Shown piece after piece: positions 35,413 to 46,139 of a stretch of DNA of 64,000 nucleotides. Origin of the DNA: Gnetum montanum. Lineage: Eukaryota > Streptophyta > Gnetopsida > Gnetales > Gnetaceae. Under the pieces are notes generated by a model, which saw only the letters and a list, made by a program, of their open reading frames with translations, had not been told where the DNA came from and did not search any database. The DNA lies in contig MNCI01034266.1 in the NCBI GenBank assembly GCA_015680685.1, positions 320,979 to 384,978 of the forward strand, in the 5' to 3' direction. Each line of letters begins with the position of its first letter. Positions within the stretch are counted from its first letter, which is position 1. A program made the position numbers and the translations under genes.

Positions 35413-36338
35413 TTGGTATCCTGGTTAGCTTTGGCTTTGTTTGTCATCTCATCATGCTATGTGACTATATGCATTGTAACATGAAAACATGTTTTCTTTG
35501 CTTTGTTTTCTTGTCCTTTTGGAGTTATGTTTGCTACATAAAGCCTAGATCCATTGCAAGGGTGAAATTCATTATGGTAGTAAGTCATCACATGTCCTTG
35601 ATGTGCATGATTCAGTGAGTTTGTCTTGTTGTGTTAAGAGTGCTTGTACCATTGTCCTCCATCTAGTACCAGTCCTTGAGTCCAATCCCATAGCTCGACT
35701 ATGACCTTCCATACCTTGACCAATAATTTTGATCAATGTCTAACATTCATGCATATGGTAATACAACATTATTTTGTCATGGTTCACCTCCAAGTCCACT
35801 TGAATGTAATGCATCTTTTTTAGTGGGAAATCAGTACTTCCATTGGACATAACACATCTCATTTAATGGGAAAATCTCAGAGTCCACTAAGTGTAACACA
35901 ACTTACTCAGGAGGAAAAATAGATCTAACTAGCCTTGGTAAAGAAACCCAATGAAGGTTTCATCCCACGAAAGAAAAGAGAGAGAGAAAGAAGAAAATGG
36001 GGATGCAAATTGCCTAGTTGGATGGCTAGTAAAGACCAATGGCTTTGAACATAAGGGATGAGACCAATAGCTGAAGAAACCTTGGAGCAAAGTGTTGATT
36101 CCTGAAATGCATTTGTTAAGTGAACCATGCTTCTAAACATAATGTCCATATCCTTAATTGCCTAACCTACATGGTAGTGCCATGCTATAGCCATGGTATC
36201 AACACATGGAATTCATTGTTAGCCTCCATAACCATTTCTTGAAGGCCTTATTGCCATCTCATCATTGTAGCACTACTCCATCATCATGAGAACTCTATGA
36301 CATGGTTTGACATGAATGGATTGAGCACAAGGAGGAAA
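35413..36338 (+). other. Family-1 3' UTR
   Basis: Aligns with 31301-31509 joined to 32839-33505 and so shows the uninterrupted arrangement. It ends in a purine run AAGGAGGAAACA before the LTR start. No gene is visible. Confidence 0.65.
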
Positions 36339-36402
36339 CATTGGTGATGGATCTGCAATGGTGTTTTTTATTCTTTGTTGGTGCCTCTTGGGTTAATCCT
36401 TT
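36339..36402 (+). mobile_element. Family-1 LTR, left part, split by a nested element
   Basis: TTGGTGATGG... to TTGGGTTAATCCTTT matches the first ~64 bases of the other family-1 LTRs. It stops exactly where the TGATGAG LTR of the nested element begins and continues at 46140. Confidence 0.8.
36398..36402. repeat. Target-site duplication of nested element (left copy)
   Basis: CCTTT precedes the element at 36403; CCTTC follows it at 46140-46144. Four of five bases agree. Confidence 0.65.
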
Positions 36403-37207
36403 TGATGAGTGGCAAGGTACCCCTATGCTCAACCATACAAACATGAGCATTCCATGCATGATCTGATCGAATTCCAAGGACTAAGTGCTTATGTGTCCTT
36501 GTGGAACAAGGATGGGTTGGTTGAACGTTTTCTTCCAAAACTTACTTGTATGCGATGATTGTATGGTTAAGTAAGCTTGAGGCATATGATTTTTATAGCT
36601 TTTATGTTTTTATGTCCTACTGCTAATAAGGGAGGAGAGAGAGAGATAACTAAGTAAGTAATTTAACTTAACTACTAATTAACTAGGCTTTAACTAATCC
36701 TAACACCAATATTTGTTCTCACTTGTCATACACATCTTGAACTAGCACAACACTACTGGGATTACCAGGCACTAATCATTACTGGGTTACCAAGTGTTAC
36801 ATGCATGCTCGAAGTGATCATACTGTGTGTGCTTACTTAGGAGAGTTGTAGGATGAGAGAGAATTATTAATTAACTAATAAAGCATTTAATAACATCAAT
36901 TAACACTAGTTTATGTATTTTGGATGCTGCAAGGTTTATCATAAAGTTTGTCTTTATTGTTGTACACAAGGTGTTCTCAGGTAGACCATGCTCAAATAAA
37001 AATCCATTCTAACTCTGGAGGGAAGAAAAGAAAAGAGTTTGGCTAAGGGACTAACTATCTAACTACAAAACCAAGTGCACCTGCCTCTTATTTATAAGCA
37101 AGGAGGCAATTCCTGATATCAAGTATCCAAGATAGCATGGTAGGCTCCAATATCATGTACTCGATATTACGAATGCAATATCACATCCCCAATATCATAA
37201 TTCATCA
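36403..37207 (-). mobile_element. 3' LTR of the nested family-2 element
   Basis: It is the shorter of the pair; about 36 bases present near 45910 in the other LTR are missing near 37008. A minus-strand TATAAATAAG lies at about 37088-37097. Confidence 0.85.
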
Positions 37208-37218
37208 TACCCCCATGA
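37208..37218 (-). other. Polypurine tract of the nested element
   Basis: On the minus strand TCATGGGGGTA directly precedes the LTR start. The same TCATGGGGGTA sits at the LTR edge of the second copy (60685-60695), so it is conserved. Confidence 0.7.
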
Positions 37219-38954
37219 TTGAATGAAAACTTTTCCTCAAGTTCCTTACAAAATATTGGGAAGGTATGGGATTATTGACTAATTGACAACTGACAATGGA
37301 ATGGGATGACAGACTCAACATGTCCAGTGAATGGATCAATAAGCATATTACAACATTAGTGTTCATGACCATTGTGGTGAACACTTGTACATAAATGACA
37401 TACAAGCCTTTATTTGGCAACTTGAAGAGAGAGACAAAGAAAAAGAAGATGAAGCATGTTGCCACCAATGCTGAGATTGTGCCTTCCATTGTTTATCCAT
37501 AGCCATGCCACTAGACTTTCTCCTTTCATAAACATTCTAGTTCTGGTCCATCTTGAGTGCTTCCTCCAAGCCCAATCCATTTTTTGTATGATCACCATCT
37601 ACACACATAACATAGTCACAAATGAAAAAGGATAGATAAACCACAATTCAGTTGATACCTTGCCTTGATATGAAGCACATTGGCTGAGTTGTGGTTATGG
37701 CAAAAATTGGTTTGGAGATTTATCNNNNNNNNNNNNNNNNNNNNNNNNNNNNNNNNNNNNNNNNNNNNNNNNNNNNNNNNNNNNNNNNNNNNNNNNNNNN
37801 NNNNNNNNNNNNNNNNNNNNNNNNNNNNNNNNNNNNNNNNNNNNNNNNNNNNNNNNNNNNNNNNNNNNNNNNNNNNNNNNNNNNNNNNNNNNNNNNNNNN
37901 NNNNNNNNNNNNNNNNNNNNNNNNNNNNNNNNNNNNNNNNNNNNTAATGATAGAACTGGCAATGAGGTGGAAAAATGGGGAGAAAGATGGAGAGGAGAGA
38001 ATGGAATGGAATCCCAAGAACAAGGTTGTGTAAAGTCCCTTATGTACTTTATGGTTAATGTGACTGAGTAGAACTCATTCCAAATCTAGACTCAAACAAA
38101 CCACATCTAGTGACTTTGCATCAACACACTTGACCAATCCATCCACTCAAAGTAATGAGAATGCTTCCACAAAGAGTCATCACCATTCCAAGGAGAGCAA
38201 GATGGAGAAGTAGGAAGTAAGAAAGGGCCTTAGTTAGAGGGAGCCTTCAGGCATGGGTAACATGTCTTTCTAGTTCCATAACCAGTTCTTGCAGCCCATA
38301 TTGCTTTATTATGTCTAATTCTCACTCTTTTTTTTTTCTTTTTGCATGAGAACCACAGTATGCAAAGACTTATTTTTATTCACTCAACTTCTTGATTTTT
38401 GAACAATGTCAGAATGGTGGAAAACCCAAGAGAAAGCATCCAAGCACCCAAGAGAATGGCTAGCAAAAATGCATTGAATCCCCTTGAAGTCACACCCTTC
38501 TCATCATTTGAGTGTTTCCTTGATTTGAAAAATACCCAACCACCAATTGATTAACAGGTTAACTTAGAAAAAGGGACTACACAGTTCCAAGCCAAAGGAG
38601 ACCATAGAGTTGTATGGATGAGTGGACAGTGTGGACTCATTGCCTATTTTACGAAAAGAACCATACCTTAATATTAACATCATAATTCAAAGGTAAAAAC
38701 CAAACATTAGCAATCAGTATGATATAATTCAATCCATCATCATGAGCACTTATTAGATGACGAATAAAAGAAAATTAAGAAAATAAATAAATAGTAAAAA
38801 TATGAACAATGGTATAAAACAAAAATAAGAAAAACTGGAAAAATGTGTAAAAAAAAAAAAATCAAAAAGAATTGAGGGCCTAGAATGCTTAGCATAGGTA
38901 GCCATCTCCCCCATGACTGCGTTGAAAGGAGGAGATCCAAAATAGCGAGCAAGG
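37219..38954 (-). other. 3' untranslated region of the nested element, with an assembly gap
   Basis: Non-coding. It is conserved in outline with 60696-62627 and 51840-53270, for example GCATGAGAACCACA(G/C) and the CATCTCCCCCATGACTG block. Open frames crossing the N run are artefacts. Confidence 0.65.
37725..37944. other. Assembly gap (220 N)
   Basis: The same interval in the related copy (between GAGTTGTGGT near 61140 and TAATGATA near 61573) holds about 390 bases that this gap and its edges would have to cover, so the true gap may be larger than 220. Confidence 0.95.
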
Positions 38955-41900
38955 TTATCCACTAATAGAGGTAGCATGTGTACTAGCTATCCTAAGCTCA
39001 TGGAAAGGTTTGGTTTTTTGCACGTTGACCAACAGTTTCTTGTCTAAGATCTCAGGTTTGTATATTGTAATAGCCCCTGAAGGAAAAGTTGCATAAATAG
39101 CATAAGGTCCTTCCCATAGTGTTTGAAATTTAGTACATTGTGGCACATTTGTGGGATTCTAGTAGAGAACCTTATCTCTTGGTTAATATTTAACTTTCCT
39201 AATGCTTAGGTCATAATGTTATTTATTGAATGACTTGTGCAATTTGTTAGATGATAGGGTAGCTAGTCGATTTTCATCTAGCAAGTTAAGGGTTACCAAC
39301 CATTGTTTCTATGCTAGATCAAGGTCAAGGCTGAGATCACATGTCATGGATAGTGTAGGAGCTTAGTTTGAATGGGAAGCATTGGTAATTTACCATACAA
39401 TAACTCATAGGGATAGTAGCCTATAGGGAGTTTCCATGTGGAGTGGTATGCCCAAAGAGCATCATTTAGTTTAGTGCTCCAGTCTTACCTAAACTTGCTA
39501 ATAGTTTTCATAAATATTTTTGTAATCTCCCTATTGGTGAATTTGGTTTGACCGTTTGCTTAGGGGTGGTATGGTGTTGTTAGTTTGTGTTCAACCCTTA
39601 AGCATTGCATTAATTTCTAAAAAGTTGCACTTGTGAAGTGGATACCATTGTCTGAAATAAGTGCATGAGGCACATCAAACTTGTTTATGATTTTTTTTTG
39701 AACAAATCATGCAACTGTAGATAATGTACAATCCTTAACAACAACTACTTCTACCCATTTAAGCTTTACCATTGGACATTGGTGTAATTGGCCCCATAAA
39801 ATCAATTTCCCAAATGTTGAAGGGTTCTAATGGTTGGATCCATTGTTGTGGACCCTCCATTCTAGTAGTCATTCCCCCATCACATTGATAGTGGTTACAA
39901 GATTGGACAAAACTATGGGCATCTCGAAACAATGTAGGCCAATAAAATCCTGGAAGTAAGATCTTGATGGTCGTTCGTCTCCTAGAGTAATGACCCCCAC
40001 AAGGAGCCTCATGAGTGTCTTGGAGAACTTGCAGTTGATCTATATTGAGAATACACTATTGAACCAAGCCATTGGGACACACTTTGTAAATTTTCCCATT
40101 CATTTCCATAAAGTACTTAGTTTGGGGAAGAAACTATTGTTTCTTCTTAAGGTTTAACTCTTGTGATATTTGTTGGGTAAGGAGATAGGTAAGAATGCTA
40201 TTGTATTAGTTTGTATCCATGGGTGATTGATTATTTACTACACCAACAAAGAGGAATTTATCTAGGAAATAATCAGTAATTGGATACTCATCCTTTTTGT
40301 TATCCCATTGCAACTGAGATAAATGATCAACAACTATGTTCTCAGTGCCTTTACGATTGATCATTGTAAGAACGAACTTTTGTAAGATTACAAGCCATCA
40401 TATGATATGAGGGCTTACCATTAGCTTATTCATAAGTAACCTTATTGCAATATGATCTATATGTATATATACTTTATATCCTAATACATAGTGTCTAAAA
40501 TTTTCTAGTTCCAACACTACAGCCATTAATTCCTTCTCTATGGTAGTGTAGTTAAGTTATGCACTAGTGATACTTCTACTTTCACAGTGGATGTATTAAG
40601 GATGATTTTGTTCATCTAGCTATGTAAGTATGGCTTCTAAGGCATAGTTGGATGCATTAGTCATGATATGGAATGGTTTGGACCAGTAAGGAGCTTGTAG
40701 AATAGGTGTTTCTACTAGCTTCTATTTCAGAGTTTGGAAAGCTAGTTTGCATTCCCTAGTCCGTTTGAAAGGCATGTCCTTTTTTGTTAATTCCACCAAT
40801 GGTTTGGAAACCNCGAAAGGCATGTCCTTTTTTGTTAATTCCACCAATGGTTTGGAAACCTTTGAAAATTTCCCAATAAATCTCCTATAGTAGCTAGTGT
40901 GTCCAAAGAATGACTAAATATCTTTGATAGTTTCTGGTTGATAGGTAATTCCTTGGATAACTTTGATTTTCTCAAGGTCTACCTCTATCCTTGTGTGTGA
41001 GATTTTGTGCCCTAGTACTATGCCCTCTTGGACCATCAAATGGATTTTCTACCAATTCATCCTCAAATTATTTTCTACACATATTTTTAACACTTTTTCT
41101 AACTGGTCCAAGGCTTGATCAAAGTTTGCTCCATAAGTGGAGAAGTCATCCATAAAGACCTCCACACCATTCCCTATCTATTACTAGAATATGCTTAGAA
41201 CTAGTCATTGAAATGTTGCAGAGGCATTGCAAAAGCCAAATGACATCTGTTTTATGAAAATATTCCCCAAGGACTAGTGAACATAGTCTTGGCTTGATCT
41301 TCTGGGGCTATTTGTATTTGGTTATATCTGCTATATCCATCTAGAAAATTGTAATAGTGATGCCTTGCAATAGTGTCTAAGACTTGGTCAAAAAATGGCA
41401 ATGGAAATTGATCTTTGAATGTTTCCATATTTAGTAACCTAAAATCTATGCACACCCTCCATTTTCCTTCCTTTTTAGGTACAATAACTAAGGGCCTAAC
41501 CCATTTTCTATCAACAATGGGGTATATGAAGCCAACCTTGAGAAGCTGTTCGATTTCTTCCTTGACTACTTGCTTCAACTTTGGGTTCAAACACCTCTGT
41601 GGTTTTCTTTGAGAGTTTATGAAGGGGTTGGTATAAATCCTATGTTGGCATATCCTAAGATCTATTCCAGTTAATTTGGGATATGACCAGGTGAAGGCTT
41701 TTAACCATCTATTTATCACTTTCAACAGTCTCTTTTTTGTTGCAGAGCAAGCTTAGTATTAATAATTACTGGCTTTTCATTTTTAAGGAATGTATATTCC
41801 ATATTGGTGGACAATGGTTTTAGCTCGAGGGGCTCCTGCTTAAATTTCTTAGGGATTTCCAACTTCCCACAATTGATATTTTTGGGGTTAAGGTTTGGAA

Positions 41901-41960
41901 GTTTGTGGTGGACTTGTTCTAATGTGTCTATGCTATCGATGTAAGTGCAAGTCAAACCCT
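38955..41960 (-). pseudogene. pol: Family-2 pol: RT, RNase H, integrase
   Basis: RT at about 41725-40880 (minus) shows VGFIYPI, VIVPKKEGKWRVCIDFRLLN, FPLPFFDQVLD and FLDGYSRYNQIQIAPEDQ, a good Ty3/gypsy RT. RNase H follows to about 40300. Integrase spans about 40270-38955: a zinc-binding region with CNHYQCDGG, WEIDFMGPI holding the first catalytic Asp, TPYHP, then YHSTWKLPIGYYPYELLYG and a C-terminus ending TKFQTLWEGPYAIYA. Frames change and stops occur, so it is not functional. I see only one RNase H, unlike family 1. The lineage is tentatively Athila-like, from the RT text and tRNA-Asp primer site. Confidence 0.85.
40767..40860. other. Assembly join with duplicated 46-bp flank around a single N
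   Basis: 40767-40812 and 40815-40860 are identical 46-base copies of one stretch of RT/RNase H coding sequence, separated by one N at 40813. This is how an unmerged contig overlap looks, not a biological repeat. Confidence 0.85.
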
Positions 41961-42640
41961 CAATTGGTTCCATGCATATGATTGAATTACTTTCTTGATC
42001 AGCTATTAGCCACTAGGTGTCTTCCTATCATGTGGTTGCTACATACAGGAATCTTTGTATGTTAATCGCTTATGCACATTGATTGTATGTAGGTAATGTT
42101 AAACTTTGCACAACCCATGACCTTTGCACACAATTACACCCTGTGTCACTATATCCGATGCATGGAACTTTCTTCTTCTCAATCTTTCTGAATGTGTTTT
42201 CCTTTGATATTTCCAAGGAAAGATCATGGATTCCTAGGCACATGTCAACTATGCTTAGACATGCTCTTCCCATTATGATTGGGAAGTTCCCCTTATCGTT
42301 GTTCACCTGAATCACTAGGAAATCAGTAGGGTATGACCACCCACAAATAGTGGTAACAATGTCTTCCACTACTCCCAATGGGATAGTGATGTACTAGTCA
42401 GCATACTCTAAAAAAATGTTGCTCTTTTTCAATGGAGGTAGGTTCTAGGCCTTGTACATTTCTTGAGAAATCAAGTTGACACTGGAACCTGAATCCAAAA
42501 GAGCCTTGCACGGTTCATTTCCAGTGATTTGTAAGTATATCAGAGAACTCCTAGGGTTAGAGAATTTCCTAGAAAGATGACTAGCTTTGATCCAATCAGT
42601 GAAGACATGTGTTAACATGACTGTATGCATTAAGTGTGGT
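41961..42640 (-). pseudogene. Family-2 protease and linker
   Basis: On the minus strand CKALLDSGSSVNLISQEMY (about 42510-42445) holds the aspartic protease active site D-S-G. Downstream come the IMGRACLSIVDM and CLGIHDLSLEI blocks (42300-42220), the usual C-terminal part of a retroviral-type protease. It would cut the Gag-Pol polyprotein. Near-identical text occurs at 63200-63000 and a decayed version at 56640-56380. Stops separate the parts. Confidence 0.82.
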
Positions 42641-44260
42641 GGTTGAGTTGAAGGAGGCTCTGAAGTTTTGATTATTACTGAGGTATCTAATGAATTAGCC
42701 GCTTGTGATTACAAGGGATTAATTGGACTATTAGTTCTAAAGAAAGGTATTTTCTTCATGTGGTTGTTGAAACCAACAGTAGGTTGAGAGTTAATAACCC
42801 TTGTGGCATTACATTGTTGTGGCTAGGTAGGGATTTCACCTTGCATAGCTAGAGCAGGTGGTAATGGAGCTATTGGTGGAAGAGATGTGGCTGGATGAGA
42901 AGGATGGTACGTTTGTGAAACATCGCCCCTAGGAGAAGGAGTTCTATAATACTCACAAGCTTGGTAGTGAGTTTGATGAGTACCGTGACTAGTAGAGTCA
43001 CATGGAGAGACTAGCTGCTACACGTAATATCCATATGGGTTAGGTTGTCAGTAAGGATACTATTGCCTTAGTGGTGGCGTTCCCCATGATTGTGGGTATT
43101 TCCACTATTGGTATTGCTCAATCAGTTGTGCTGGAGTTCCACTGGGATAATATGTTAAGGGTTGGTGGAAATGTTTTGGGTTACCTTGAGAATAAGGTAA
43201 CCTTTAGGGTGTTTGCCATTTATTCAATTGTGGATTAAGTGCATACATCCTAGACTCTTACAGATGTGAGATTACAGGGCAACATCCCTTAGGATGATCA
43301 TATTAACATATCTCACATCAACTATCATTATCTATTTTTGACTCCACAACCTCTTCAATGATGGAAACTTTGCCCTTACCCTTGCTACATGCATGTTCAG
43401 CTTCTCTCTTTTTTCTTTTTTCATGATCACTACCTTACTCTCTATACTCCTCTACTATTTTAAGAATAGTTTGAAATCTATTGTCTATGGAATCCCACAT
43501 TTGGTCCACCTTTTTCGATACTTATGATGTCAACTTTTGGATAGGAAAAGTTTTCCTATTCACCATCTCTTCAAGTGGTGGCTCTTCTTCATCCTCATAA
43601 AATCTTACTCCCCTCTTCTAGAGGAAAGAATCTTGGTTATAATCTTCTACACTTTCTCTCTTCCATAGCTCACCTTCTTCCTTAGCAACTTTCTCCAATA
43701 GTCTTTGAATTTGATGGAACCTAAGCTTAGATAATCTTCCTTCAACATAAGTCCCAAGGGTTCCTCTCGTTTCATGCCTAAGCCCAACTATGAGATGGTG
43801 CAGTTGATCCCTTTTGCAAATAACCATGGATAAGAAAATGATATAACAGTGCATAGTATCAACCCATGGAAGCATCCAAGGGTTCATTTCCTCCTTGTTT
43901 CTAGCCTTGGATTTGTTTTCATAGGTTGGACACTCAGGAGTACATTTGGTACTTATTGTTGAATAATTCTAATATAGTACTCCATCTACAAATGGATTCC
44001 AGTTCTAAGGACTAGTACCAACTTTCCGCTTCATTAACTAGTGTCTACGAGAACAACTTAAGTTTTTTCCGTTCGTTCTCTATGTTTTGTAAGGCACACG
44101 CATCATAGAATTCTTGTAAGTGATTCTAAGAATCAGTGTTGTATCCTCCTTCAAATCATGGGATATTATTCATATCTAATCTCTTGATCCTACAATATTT
44201 CTAGTGCCTTATTGAAATTCTAACAGCCTCAGTTATGTCTAACATACTCTAAGTAGCGAG
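42641..44260 (-). pseudogene. gag: Family-2 gag
   Basis: A likely Met at 44245 opens MLDITEAVRISIR. The retrotransposon Gag domain follows: IPXFEGGYN, then TLVNEAESWYXSLELESI and FNNKYQMYS, and the block GLRHETRGTLGTY near 43760. A zinc-knuckle-like CEIC...DHPKGCC lies near 43310. The rest is rich in Ser, Gln, Asn and His (for example SNTNSGNTHNHGE near 43110). Several TAG stops stand where Gln or Trp is expected. Confidence 0.8.
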
Positions 44261-45274
44261 TAGGGGTTCATCGTGATCATCTTGTCCATGGTGTCTATGA
44301 TGCCTACATTGTTCCCTACTCTTCCTTCTTCTATGTTGTGATTCTCTAAAGTTCCCTCATCCCTTTTCCTGGATGTTTCACATATGACTTTCACTTTGCT
44401 TACCTTTATCCCCATGGTTTTTTTCTTTATTATTGTGCTTGGATACTAAAGGAGAGGGTGAAGGAGATGATAAATTGTGAAGAGGAAGGAGAACCATCAT
44501 CATGATGGTGTCTGCTACCTTCTCTTCGAAGGTCTCGACCTTGATCACGATTGCGATCAGAATGTCCACCTTTATTATGTGTCGATATTCCTTTTTTGGA
44601 CCCTTTGTGCCTATGGGTATCAGAACCTAGGTTATGAATAGTGGAATAAAGGTTCTAATACACAACCCCTTGGTCAAAGTTAAGGGGAGGAACATTGTTA
44701 TGTGGGAAACTCCCTAAGGTAGGTTCACCACCCTCATTTTTGGTTAAGACATGTGGGACACCCTGGGACCACATACCCTTCAAAGACTTATGATATCTCT
44801 CCTATTGCAAGTCCCTTTAATGTTGTGCCCCGGTAGGATATTATTCTCTCAATTCATGGTCTTGTACAATATATTCTGCATGTAATTCTAGCATGCCAAT
44901 TCGTGTGAGAGCATGAAGTAGCATGCTTGGGATTGAACGATCAGGAGGTAACACTATGTTACCTTCTAAGTCTCACCAATGTAGTTATTCATATTGATGG
45001 AGAATAAAGGTGAAGCCTAGTATAGACTCATCAGGATGAATATATACCACTCAAACTTGTTGGGTGATTGGCGGATCAATGTCATCTGTATTACACCACC
45101 AATTGTTTCTTGTTTCAGACCTAGGTGGTGAGGTGCTTTTGTATGAAGAAGGAGACATATTTTTCTATTCAATGTGCAATGTATTATTGTTTATTATTTT
45201 CTCAATCAACCTTAAGGTTTCATTCTAATTATGTGAATGATTTCCTAAGTTCTAATTAGCACACAAACAACTAA
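44261..45274 (-). other. Leader of family-2 element (or gag N-terminal extension)
   Basis: Between the primer-binding site and the gag domain. The part 44570-44260 encodes an Arg/His/Ser-rich stretch that may be the gag N-terminus; the rest shows no gene. Confidence 0.5.
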
Positions 45275-45293
45275 GTCCCCAGCAATGGCGCCA
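45275..45293 (-). other. Primer-binding site, tRNA-Asp type
   Basis: On the minus strand TGGCGCCATTGCTGGGGAC follows the LTR after one base. It is complementary to the 3' end of plant tRNA-Asp, with two substitutions that each look like a C-to-T change at a former CG or CHG site. This fixes the element orientation. Confidence 0.85.
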
Positions 45294-46018
45294 ATGATGA
45301 GTAGCGAGGTACCCCTACGCTCAACCATACAAATATGAGCATTTCATGCATGATCCAGTAGAATTCCAAGGACTAAGTGGTTATGCACCCTTGTTGAACA
45401 AGGATGAGTTGGTTGATCATTTTCTTCCCAAACTTACTTGTATGTCACAATTTTATGGTTAAGTAAGCTTGAGGCATATGATTTTTATAGCTTTTATGTT
45501 TTTATGTCCTGCTGCTAATAAGGGAGGAGAGAGAGAGAGGGATAACTAAGTGACTAATTTAACTTAACTACTAATTAACTAAGCTTTAACTAATCCTAAC
45601 ACCAATATCCATTCTCACTTGTCGTACACATCCTAAACCAATGCAACACTATTGGGATTACCAAATGCTAATTGTTATTGCATTACCAAGTGTTACATGC
45701 ATGCTTGAAGTGATTGTACTATGTGTGCTTACTTAAGAGAGTTGTAGGGTGAGAGAATCATTAATTAACTAAAAAATCATTTAATAATATCAATTAACAC
45801 TAGTTAATCTATTCTGGATGTTGCAAGGTTTATCATAAAGTTTGTCTTTATTACTGTACATAAGGTGTGTTCAAGTATACCATGATCAAATAAAGATCCA
45901 TTCACTTGATGACTCCTACTGTGGGCACACAAAAATAATTCTAACTTTGGAAGGAAGAAAAGGAAATATTTTGGCTAAGGGACTAACTATCTAACTACAA
46001 AACCAAGTGTGGCTACCT

Positions 46019-46028
46019 CTTATTTATA
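46019..46028 (-). promoter_or_regulatory. TATA box of the family-2 LTR
   Basis: TATAAATAAG on the minus strand, kept in the other LTR (near 37088-37097) and in the second copy (near 60606-60615). Confidence 0.7.
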
Positions 46029-46045
46029 GGTAAGGAGGCAGGTCC

Positions 46046-46129
46046 CGATATCGGGTATCCAACATCGCATGGTAGGCTCCGATATTGCATACCTGATATC
46101 GCAGATGCTATATCATGGCCCCGATATCG
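46046..46129. promoter_or_regulatory. Cluster of CGATATCG-like palindromes upstream of the LTR TATA box
   Basis: CGATATCG (46046-46053), ACATCGC (46062), GATATTG (46081), GATATCG (46095), TATATCA (46110) and CGATATCG (46122-46129) line up; the last four are about 14 bases apart. Decayed equivalents occur at 37110-37200 and 60625-60680. This is a candidate array of protein-binding sites. Confidence 0.55.
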
Positions 46130-46139
46130 TGGTTCATCA

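Larger units (their letters stand above)
36403..46139 (-). mobile_element. Complete nested Ty3/gypsy element (family 2), minus orientation
   Basis: Two LTRs (36403-37207 and 45295-46139) both begin TGATGAG and end TCATCA on the + strand. The primer-binding site at 45275-45293 is on the minus strand next to the right LTR, so the element reads right to left: LTR, PBS, gag, protease, RT, RNase H, integrase, 3' UTR, polypurine tract, LTR. It splits a family-1 LTR and is flanked by CCTTT/CCTTC. The two LTRs differ at roughly one position in ten by eye over the first 200 bases, so the insertion is not recent. Confidence 0.88.
45295..46139 (-). mobile_element. 5' LTR of the nested family-2 element
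   Basis: 845 bp, complementary in layout to 36403-37207 and 59899-60684. The upstream (U3) part, read on the minus strand from 46139, is only about 110 bp long before the TATA box and contains a cluster of GATATC-like motifs. Confidence 0.87.

Noticed and set aside
36640-36650. GAGAGA run in LTRs (also near 45528)
   Set aside because: Short and length-variable between the two LTRs; no evidence that it is a regulatory site.
37616-38071. Long open frames across the N run
   Set aside because: They exist only because N codons contain no stops; flanking sequence is non-coding 3' region.
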